Origin: Kiritimatiellia bacterium | GTDB taxonomy: Bacteria; Verrucomicrobiota; Kiritimatiellia; RFP12; UBA1067 | NCBI GenBank assembly: GCA_017999015.1 | Contig: JAGOBZ010000009.1 | Location: forward strand, 16,092 to 22,143 | DNA: 6,052 nucleotides | Direction of reading: 5' to 3' | Part shown: positions 1 to 4,969 of the stretch, one piece after another | Layout of the letters: the number at the start of each line of letters is the position of its first letter | Position numbering within the stretch: position 1 is the stretch's first letter | Program-made: the position numbers and the translations under genes | Notes under the pieces: generated by a model | The model's input: only the letters and a program-made list of their open reading frames with translations | What the model was told of the DNA's origin: nothing | Database searches by the model: none

Positions 1-675
1 TCGCGCAACATCGAGCAGCGCATGGCGTTGGAACTCCTGATGGATCCCGACGTCAGCATCGTCACGCTCGTCGGACAGGCCGGCACCGGCAAGACGCTGC
101 TGGCGCTGGCGGCCGGCCTGCACCTCGTGCAGCGCGAACACCTGTACGACCGCATCCTCGTGTCACGGCCGATCGTGCCGCTCGGCAAAGACATCGGCTA
201 CCTGCCCGGCAACAAGGAGGAGAAGCTCTCCCATTGGATGGAGCCGATCTTCGATAACCTTGACTACCTGCTGCGCCGCACCCAGCCCGACCAGCCGCCG
301 GCCGGCGCCAAAAAGCAGCCGCGTTTGCTGACGCCCCAAGAACGGATTGCCCAACTGCTCGACAACGACACGCTGGAACTGGAGGCGCTCACCTATATCC
401 GCGGGCGCTCCATCTCCAAGCAGTACATCATCATCGACGAGGCGCAGAACCTCACGCCGCACGAGGTCAAGACCGTGATCAGCCGCGCGGGCGAAGGCAC
501 GAAAGTCATCCTGACCGGTGACCCGTACCAGATCGACAACCCCTACCTCGACGCGTCCAGCAACGGCCTGACCTACGCGGCCGAACGCCTGAAAGAGCTG
601 CCACTCCACGGCCACGTGACGCTACACCAGAGCGAACGCAGCCTGCTGGCGGCGGCCGCCGCCAAATACCTCTAA
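1..675 (+). CDS. phoH2: PhoH2/YlaK-type PhoH family ATPase, C-terminal part (5' end outside window)
   Basis: Cytoplasmic P-loop ATPase of the PhoH family. The reading frame is open from base 1 (SRNIEQRMALELL...), so the gene starts upstream and the ATG at base 22 is internal. Counting that Met as residue 1, Walker A is GQAGTGKT (18-25) and Walker B is IIIDEAQN (136-143). The YIRGRS, LTPHEVKT, GDPYQIDNPYLD and final SERSLL segments are those of the PhoH2/YlaK branch; classical PhoH has FMRGRT and DLP instead. Members of this branch usually carry an N-terminal PIN ribonuclease domain and are described as RNA helicase-ribonucleases. About 224 residues are seen here, so a PIN domain is expected upstream but is not visible. 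A proline/lysine-rich stretch (about 88-100) separates the N-terminal strands from the Walker B half. The gene ends in TAA (673-675), 67 bp before pgpA. Family call is firm; the cellular role is uncertain. Confidence 0.93.
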   Translation, partial: SRNIEQRMALELLMDPDVSIVTLVGQAGTGKTLLALAAGLHLVQREHLYDRILVSRPIVPLGKDIGYLPGNKEEKLSHWMEPIFDNLDYLLRRTQPDQPPAGAKKQPRLLTPQERIAQLLDNDTLELEALTYIRGRSISKQYIIIDEAQNLTPHEVKTVISRAGEGTKVILTGDPYQIDNPYLDASSNGLTYAAERLKELPLHGHVTLHQSERSLLAAAAAKYL

Positions 676-681
676 CTTTCC

Positions 682-745
682 CACTCATCCACTCATGCAC
701 TCATGAACTAATGAACTAACGCACTCATGCACTAACGCACTCATG
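682..745. repeat. Tandem array of eight 8-bp units (consensus CACTCATG) between phoH2 and pgpA
   Basis: Eight contiguous octamers without any slip in register. In order they are CACTCATC, CACTCATG, CACTCATG, AACTAATG, AACTAACG, CACTCATG, CACTAACG, CACTCATG. The last ATG (743-745) is the start codon of pgpA. Flanking octamers at 674-681 (AACTTTCC) and 746-753 (AACTTCCC) keep the ACT core and may be decayed edge units; if so, the array begins inside the phoH2 stop codon and reaches pgpA codon 3. There is also a 16-bp higher-order repeat: 714-729 and 730-745 differ at one base. Base composition is clearly less GC-rich than the flanking genes. Function is unknown; a slippage-prone repeat or a translation-coupling leader are possible. 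Confidence 0.93.
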
Positions 746-1249
746 AACTTCCCCCTCCCCTCAATCCCCGGCACCACGCTGTATCAGAAGTGGTCGGTAT
801 TCGCCGCCACCGGCTTCGGCCTCGGGCTGGCCGCTCCGGTCGCCCCCGGCACGGTCGGCTCGCTGCCCGGCGTGCTGCTCGCCCTGTGGGTGTCGCAGCA
901 GCAGCTCGCCCTGCAGGTCCTCGTGTGCATCGGCATGACGCTGCTGGCGGTGCCGCTGTGCGATGTCGCCGAGCGCGTGCTGGGCAAAAAAGATGACGGG
1001 CGCATCTGCGCGGACGAATGGATGCTCTTCCCGATCTGCACCATCGGCCTGCCGCTGCTGCAGCACCTCTGGCTGGTGCCGCTCTGTTTCGTGGTAGCGC
1101 GCGTCTGCGACATCATCAAACCGCCGCCGGCCCGCCAGCTTCAGGCGGTCCACGGCGGCGTCGGCATCGTGATCGACGATCTTTTCGCGTCACTCTACGC
1201 GCTCGCCCTCAACCACGCGCTGTACCAAAGCATCCGCACCTTGCTGTAG
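743..1249 (+). CDS. pgpA: Phosphatidylglycerophosphatase A
   Basis: Inner-membrane enzyme that removes the phosphate from phosphatidylglycerophosphate to give phosphatidylglycerol, the last step of PG synthesis and a precursor for cardiolipin. The 168-residue product has the usual PgpA length. Visible motifs are APVAPGTVGSLPG (31-43), an acidic ADEW segment (90-93), DIIKPPPA (123-130) and HGGVGIVIDD (137-146). These match the conserved blocks of the family, including the acidic residues thought to bind metal. Hydrophobic segments near 43-75, 95-120 and 145-160 fit a small membrane protein. The start is the only possible one near the N-terminus: the frame upstream is closed by TGA at 704-706 and holds no other start codon. 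That ATG is the end of an octamer array, and no purine-rich ribosome binding site precedes it, unlike the other starts in the window. The 3' end overlaps the convergent DUF502 gene by 60 bp. Confidence 0.92.
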   Translation: MNFPLPSIPGTTLYQKWSVFAATGFGLGLAAPVAPGTVGSLPGVLLALWVSQQQLALQVLVCIGMTLLAVPLCDVAERVLGKKDDGRICADEWMLFPICTIGLPLLQHLWLVPLCFVVARVCDIIKPPPARQLQAVHGGVGIVIDDLFASLYALALNHALYQSIRTLL

Positions 1250-1909
1250 TCCGGCAGCGCCCGCCTGGCCGCACGGTCGGCGGCCGAAACCTTTCGGCGC
1301 CAGCATGCCGCCCGAGACGATCATCTTGATGCCGTCCTCCACCGGTATGTCCGTAAAACAGACATCCGTTTCCGGGAAGAGGATCAGAAAACCGGAGGTC
1401 GGATTCGGCGTGGTGGCGACAAAAACCGCGTAAAGTTTCTGCCCGTCGGGATCTGTCATGGTTCCCGTCACGAACCCGATGGTATACGCGCCGCGCCGCG
1501 GGTATTCCACCATGACCACCGCTTCGAACGAACTTTTGCCGGTCGCGGAAAAGGCGTCCACCACCTGCTTCGAGGCGGAATAGACGGTCTTCACGATCGG
1601 CAGCCGCAACAGAACGCTCTCGCCGAAATGGATCAGACGCCGTCCGACCAGATGCGTGGCCACCAGACCGACCGCATACAACACCGCGACGGTCACCACC
1701 AGCGCGATCAGCGCCAGCACCGTCTCGTTCAACTCACCCAACCATGGACGAAGCAGCGGCCGGGCAAAAGCGGTCAGCCAGTTGAACAGCAGACGCAAGA
1801 CAAAAACGGTAATCGCGAGCGGGATCAACACCAGCAAGCCCGACATCAGGCGGTTGCGGATGTGGATCCCGACGCGCGCCGAAACCGGCTGATCAGCAAG
1901 ATTTTTCAT
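1190..1909 (-). CDS. DUF502 family membrane protein
   Basis: Membrane protein of the DUF502 family (related to plant COV/LIKE-COV proteins); biochemical role unknown. The product is 239 residues from the ATG at 1909. Two transmembrane segments are seen at about 22-44 (LMSGLLVLIPLAITVF...) and 63-87 (TVLALIALVVTVAVLYAVGL...), followed by a soluble domain. Family marks are LLRLPIVKTVYSASKQ (100-115), VFVATTPNPTSGF (162-174) and VEDGIKMIVSGGMLAP (190-205). A TTG at 1939 could add ten residues, but the ATG is preferred: it overlaps the 3' end of the upstream sodB gene by 17 bp, a usual form of translational coupling. No strong ribosome binding site is visible before it, which fits coupling. After the conserved SGGMLAP block a tail of about 34 residues (GFGRRPCGQAG...) looks unlike the family, and its last part is read antisense to the end of pgpA. 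Likely third gene of an operon with the beta-barrel protein and sodB. Confidence 0.9.
   Translation of the reverse strand: MKNLADQPVSARVGIHIRNRLMSGLLVLIPLAITVFVLRLLFNWLTAFARPLLRPWLGELNETVLALIALVVTVAVLYAVGLVATHLVGRRLIHFGESVLLRLPIVKTVYSASKQVVDAFSATGKSSFEAVVMVEYPRRGAYTIGFVTGTMTDPDGQKLYAVFVATTPNPTSGFLILFPETDVCFTDIPVEDGIKMIVSGGMLAPKGFGRRPCGQAGAAGLQQGADALVQRVVEGERVE
1279..1301. other. Stem-loop just downstream of pgpA, possible transcript end
   Basis: The inverted repeat GCCGAAA (1283-1289) / TTTCGGC (1292-1298) is extended outward by GGC (1279-1281) / GCC (1299-1301) with G1282 bulged. It lies 29 bp after the pgpA stop and could stop or protect the pgpA transcript. There is no T-run on either side, so it is not a standard intrinsic terminator. 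It also lies within the coding region of the opposite DUF502 gene (the KGFGR codons), so the symmetry may be incidental. Confidence 0.3.
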
Positions 1910-2642
1910 TCTTAACGGCAGCGTAGTTCGCGGAAGCAAAGGACCAGTTCACCAGCTTGTCCAGCACCGCCTTCACATAGTCGGCGCGGCGGTTCTGCCA
2001 GTCCAGATAGTAGGCGTGCTCCCACACGTCGAGGGTCAGCAGCGGCGTGACGCCCTTCTGTGTGAACGGCGTTTCGGCGTTCGGCGTTTTGACCACGCTG
2101 ACCGCGCCTTTCTTCGCCACGAGCCAGGCCCAGCCGCTGCCGAACTGGGTCAGTGCCGCATCGGCCAGCGCCTTGTTGCACGCCTCCATCGAACCGAAGG
2201 CCGCATGGATCGCCGCAGCCAGCGCCGCCGACGGCGCGCCGCCGCTGCCGGCCGGCGCCAGCGACTTCCAGTAAAAGGTGTGGTTCCAGACCTGCGCCGC
2301 ATTATTGAAAAGCGCCGCATGTTTCGCACATCCGGCCGTCGCGCAGACCACCGCCTCCAGCGACTGCCCGGCGAAGGGAGAGTCCGGCAGCAGTTTGTTG
2401 AGGGTGTTCACGTACCCCTGGTGGTGCTTGCCATAGTGGAAGCTCAGCGTCTGAGCAGAGATCAGCGGCGCCAACGCATCCTGGCTGTACGGCAACGGCG
2501 GCAGCGCGATCGGCGCACCGGAGGCAGCCGCACGGCAGGCGGCCTTGGGTGTGGTCGCGCAACCGGCTGCCGCGCCTGCGGCCGCAGCCATAAAGGTCCG
2601 ACGCGACACGGTGCACAAACGTGAGAGGTTCGCTTGATTCAT
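1893..2642 (-). CDS. sodB: Fe-type superoxide dismutase with Tat/lipoprotein-like signal
   Basis: Converts superoxide to oxygen and hydrogen peroxide. Length 249 residues, against about 193 for E. coli SodB; most of the difference is an N-terminal export region. That region has a twin-arginine motif SRRTFM (13-18), a short Ala/Gly hydrophobic stretch and a possible lipobox AAGC with Cys28. The mature domain begins near PIALPPLPYSQDALAP (44-59). Metal ligands by alignment with E. coli SodB are His69 (SFHYGKHH), His121 (WNHTFYW), Asp205 and His209 (DVWEHAYY). Gln117 in AAQVWNH, and NAETP where Mn enzymes have NQDSP, indicate the iron type. The stretch between SLEAVV and LFNNAAQ is about five residues longer than in E. 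coli and holds Cys100 and Cys105. The start at 2642 is preceded by AAAGGA seven bases upstream. It lies 36 bp after the beta-barrel gene and overlaps the DUF502 gene. Activity class is firm; Tat export is likely; lipidation is an inference. Confidence 0.94.
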   Translation of the reverse strand: MNQANLSRLCTVSRRTFMAAAAGAAAGCATTPKAACRAAASGAPIALPPLPYSQDALAPLISAQTLSFHYGKHHQGYVNTLNKLLPDSPFAGQSLEAVVCATAGCAKHAALFNNAAQVWNHTFYWKSLAPAGSGGAPSAALAAAIHAAFGSMEACNKALADAALTQFGSGWAWLVAKKGAVSVVKTPNAETPFTQKGVTPLLTLDVWEHAYYLDWQNRRADYVKAVLDKLVNWSFASANYAAVKNEKSC

Positions 2643-2678
2643 GACTTCATCCTTTCCTGCCTGTTATCTGTCAGCGTG

Positions 2679-3470
2679 TTAAAAGGAGGCCGACACCGAA
2701 AGGCCGCCCCACAGCATGTCCTCGTCCCAATACGGCTCCGCGTCGCGCGCGTCGCTGTCGAGCAGCGACATCCACGCGATGCGGCCGCCGACCGCCACAT
2801 GGTCGGTCAGCGCGAAATCCGCATAGACCGCCGCATTGAAATCCATCAGGCCCGCGTCGTCGGTCCCGACGTACGCCATGTAGTCGTCGTCTCCGGCACC
2901 CAGCGAAACCTCCGCGCCCAGTGTCAGTTGGTCGGTCAGCGCAACCTCTTTGTTAAGGCCGACGTTCAGGTAGAAGCCGTCATAGTCCGCGTAGTCGTAC
3001 GCCAGGCAGGCGAAGGGCGTAACCAAGTCATTATTGTAGGCTACGTCAAGGTAGACCTCACGCGTGCTGGCCCAATAGTCCTGCCCGCTCGCGCGCGGGA
3101 AGGTATACCAGTAATGCCCGATTTCCAACGAAACATCGCCCACGTCAATCCCGTAAAAGAGTTGATAATCGATCTCGTTCAATCCTCCGCCCGCGACTTG
3201 GCGGTTGCGGTCAGTCAGATCGAAATTGCTCCAAAACCCGGCGCCGAACGTGCCGTAATCCGCCGTGGCGTAGGTCAACTCGGCCGCAGGCTGAAAGACC
3301 GGGCGGTCATTGTACACGCACCCGCGCCATACATAGGCCGAAAAGAGATCCGCTGTGGCTTCCATCCCCCATCCGGCTTCTGAATTCTCCTCCTGCACGG
3401 CGACGGGTGCCTCCTGCGCCATCAGACCCGTTGCCACCATCGCCATCACCATCATCATCCCTGTCTTCAT
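2679..3470 (-). CDS. Outer-membrane beta-barrel protein, TorF/Gcw-like family
   Basis: Predicted outer-membrane barrel of 263 residues; substrate or role unknown. The signal peptide (MKTGMMMVMAMVATGLMA) likely ends near residue 18 and is unusually rich in Met (seven of the first 17 residues). The mature protein begins with an acidic linker and then GWGMEATADLFSAYVWRG (33-50), followed by DRPVFQPAAELTY (55-67) and GTFGAGFWSNFDLTD (73-87). This arrangement recalls the TIGR02001/Gcw_chp type proteins with a YVWRG motif. Alternating hydrophobic and aromatic strands continue to the end (YLDVAY, FYLNVGLN, LTLGAEVSL, VAVGGRIAWM), and the last residues LSVSASF end in Phe, as in BAM-assembled barrels. 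The sequence is rich in Asp, Tyr and Gly. The ATG at 3470 is preceded by AAAGGA with good spacing. First gene of the minus-strand cluster, 36 bp before sodB. Barrel and secretion are well supported; the family name is less certain. Confidence 0.82.
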   Translation of the reverse strand: MKTGMMMVMAMVATGLMAQEAPVAVQEENSEAGWGMEATADLFSAYVWRGCVYNDRPVFQPAAELTYATADYGTFGAGFWSNFDLTDRNRQVAGGGLNEIDYQLFYGIDVGDVSLEIGHYWYTFPRASGQDYWASTREVYLDVAYNNDLVTPFACLAYDYADYDGFYLNVGLNKEVALTDQLTLGAEVSLGAGDDDYMAYVGTDDAGLMDFNAAVYADFALTDHVAVGGRIAWMSLLDSDARDAEPYWDEDMLWGGLSVSASF

Positions 3471-3559
3471 CGACGTCCTTTGTTAAACGGTTCTATGTCT
3501 CAGTCCGACGGGCAAGCCGCCGGCAGACCCTCGTCCCTGAGGATTTCACTGACCGCGTA

Positions 3560-3589
3560 ATCGTATCAGACCTGAACCCCAAACGGCAA
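3560..3589 (-). promoter_or_regulatory. Possible promoter for the beta-barrel/sodB/DUF502 cluster
   Basis: On the minus strand a TTGCCG hexamer (3589-3584) and TACGAT (3565-3560) are separated by 18 bp. Each matches the sigma-70 consensus at four of six positions. The pair lies about 90 bp before the start of the beta-barrel gene. The -35-like part falls inside an inverted repeat, which would place a bound regulator over it. This is a weak match chosen by eye. Confidence 0.22.
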
Positions 3590-3619
3590 TCCGCGATTGC
3601 CATCTCATGGCATGCGCAT
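3585..3619. repeat. Cluster of short inverted repeats in the divergent spacer, operator-like
   Basis: Three adjoining symmetric elements occur: GGCAATC-CGC-GATTGCC (3585-3601, perfect 7-bp arms), GCCAT-CTC-ATGGC (3599-3611, perfect 5-bp arms, sharing three bases with the first) and ATGCGCAT (3612-3619, a perfect palindrome). They lie between the divergent beta-barrel and oxidoreductase genes, outside any supported coding region. The first fits the size of a binding site for a dimeric repressor. No regulator gene is in the window, so the partner is unknown. Confidence 0.45.
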
Positions 3620-3647
3620 CGGATACACATTTCAATCGCTGTTTTAC

Positions 3648-3676
3648 AAGACCCGAACCGATGCCTCTTCTATACT
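3648..3676 (+). promoter_or_regulatory. Likely promoter of the Gfo/Idh/MocA gene
   Basis: TATACT at 3671-3676 matches the sigma-70 -10 consensus at five of six positions. The hexamer 17 bp upstream (AAGACC, 3648-3653) is a poor -35; TTTACA at 3643-3648 is better but 22 bp away. A start of transcription near 3683 would leave a leader of about 17 bases holding the ribosome binding site. This would also exclude the upstream in-frame ATG at 3607 as start. Confidence 0.4.
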
Positions 3677-3684
3677 GTTCCCAC

Positions 3685-3692
3685 AAAGGGGG
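3685..3692 (+). promoter_or_regulatory. Strong ribosome binding site setting the oxidoreductase start at 3700
   Basis: The purine run AAAGGGGG ends seven bases before the ATG at 3700. The other in-frame ATGs, at 3607 and 3661, have no such site, and starting there would place extra residues ahead of the twin-arginine signal. This decides the start. Confidence 0.75.
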
Positions 3693-3699
3693 TTTCTGT

Positions 3700-4950
3700 A
3701 TGTTGTGCTCTCCGATCAACCGGCGCGGCTTCCTGCTGCGCGCCGCCGCATTCACCACCGTCGCCAGCGCCGGCGCCGCCGCGCGCGCCAATCCGACTGC
3801 ACCGTCGGCCACCGTCACTCTGGGCGTCATCGGCAACGGCGGCCGCGCCACGCAGATGCTGCCGGTCTTCCTGAGCCAGCCCGGCACGCGCGTCCTTGCG
3901 GTCTGCGACGCGGTACGCGAACGGCGCGAACGCGCCAAAGCTACGGTCGATGCCTTCTACGGCAACTCTGACTGCAAAGCCTACCGCGACTTCCGTGACC
4001 TGCTCGCCCGCTCTGACATCGACGCCCTCTACATCGCGACCGGTGACCGCTGGCATGCGCGCCTCGCGATCTATGCCATGCAGGCCGGCAAAGACGTCTA
4101 CTGCGAAAAGCCAATCTCGCTCTCGATCCACGAGGGCGATGCCGTCGTGAAGGCAGCCGCGCGCTACCGCCGCGTGTATCAGGGCGGCGTGCAACGCCGC
4201 ACCGTCGGCAACTTTATGACCGCCATGTCGCTGGCCAAGAGCGGACGCCTCGGCCGTCTGCACACGCTGCACGCCGGCATGGCAGGCATGGGACGTTCGG
4301 CAGCCAACCACTTCCTGCCCGAGGAACCGCTGCCGCCGGCTGACGAAATCGACTGGAACATGTGGCTCGGCCCCACCCCCTGGCGCCCCTACAACAACGC
4401 CTATCTCAAGCGCTGGCACGGCGAATACGACTACCACGGCGACCTCACCGAATGGGGCAGCCACACCCTCGACCTCTGCCAGATGGTGCTCAACCGCGAG
4501 CACACCACGCCGGTGCGCTACAAGCCGATCGACGAGACCACCCTGCACGCCTGGTATGCCGACGGCATTCAGGTGGTGATGCGCCAGAAGGGCTTCCGTA
4601 ACTCGTGCGCCGTGCGCTTCGAGGGCGACGAGGGCTGGGTCGAGACCGACGACTCGGGCGACATCCAGGTTTCCTCGCCGACCCTGCTGGAAAACCGCGC
4701 CATCCAGTCCGAAAGCTGGATGCGCCCGGTGGCCCACCCGGCCGAGTTCATCGTCTGCGTCAGGTCGCGCCAGACCCCGACCGCGCCGGCTGACGCGCTG
4801 CACATCACGCACGTCGCCTGCCATGCCGCCACGATCGCCTATCACCTGAACCGCGAACTCACCTTCGATCCCGCCGCGCTCGCGTTTGTCAAGGACGCCG
4901 AGGCCAACCGCCTCATCCACCGTTCGAACCGCTCCCCTTGGTCCATCTAA
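3700..4950 (+). CDS. Tat-exported Gfo/Idh/MocA family oxidoreductase
   Basis: NAD(P)-dependent oxidoreductase family acting mostly on sugars, inositols or derivatives; substrate here unknown. The 416-residue product starts with MLCSPINRRGFLLRAAAFTT, a twin-arginine signal (RRGFLL at 8-13) with likely cleavage near ARA (28-30), so the folded, cofactor-loaded enzyme is probably periplasmic. The Rossmann fold follows: VTLGVIGNGGRA (39-50) with a glycine-rich loop, VLAVCD (65-70) ending in the acidic residue, and DALYIATGDRWHA (108-120). YCEKPISLS (134-142) holds the family's conserved Lys137. The C-terminal domain includes a PPADEIDWNMWLGPTPWRPY-type segment (212-231) and HGDLTEWGSHTLDLCQ (246-261) with His255 where the family has its second catalytic His. 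Many such secreted paralogues occur in Planctomycetota and Verrucomicrobiota. A glycosidase-like mechanism, as in GH109, cannot be excluded. The gene is followed 19 bp later by the HEAT-repeat gene, probably in one operon. Confidence 0.92.
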   Translation: MLCSPINRRGFLLRAAAFTTVASAGAAARANPTAPSATVTLGVIGNGGRATQMLPVFLSQPGTRVLAVCDAVRERRERAKATVDAFYGNSDCKAYRDFRDLLARSDIDALYIATGDRWHARLAIYAMQAGKDVYCEKPISLSIHEGDAVVKAAARYRRVYQGGVQRRTVGNFMTAMSLAKSGRLGRLHTLHAGMAGMGRSAANHFLPEEPLPPADEIDWNMWLGPTPWRPYNNAYLKRWHGEYDYHGDLTEWGSHTLDLCQMVLNREHTTPVRYKPIDETTLHAWYADGIQVVMRQKGFRNSCAVRFEGDEGWVETDDSGDIQVSSPTLLENRAIQSESWMRPVAHPAEFIVCVRSRQTPTAPADALHITHVACHAATIAYHLNRELTFDPAALAFVKDAEANRLIHRSNRSPWSI

Positions 4951-4969
4951 CCCCGCACGAGGTTGCACC

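Noticed and set aside
682..745. CRISPR array or transposon end in the octamer repeat
   Set aside because: The units are 8 bp and contiguous without spacers, and there is no transposase, target-site duplication or cas gene nearby.
1279..1301. Rho-independent terminator for pgpA
   Set aside because: The stem is good but no T-run follows on either strand, so it is listed only as a stem-loop.
1910..1939. TTG at 1939 as start of the DUF502 gene
   Set aside because: It would lengthen the overlap with sodB to 47 bp and add ten residues unlike the family; the ATG at 1909 gives a normal N-terminus.
2016..2624. 202-codon plus-strand frame opposite sodB
   Set aside because: It is Arg-rich with no recognisable motif and lies wholly within the firmly identified superoxide dismutase gene on the other strand.
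2634..3383. 249-codon plus-strand frame opposite the beta-barrel gene
   Set aside because: The minus-strand frame has a signal peptide, barrel strands, a terminal Phe and a good ribosome binding site; this frame has none of these.
3607..3699. Upstream in-frame ATGs (3607, 3661) as start of the oxidoreductase
   Set aside because: They have no ribosome binding site, would put up to 31 odd residues before the Tat signal, and 3607 lies upstream of the likely -10 box.
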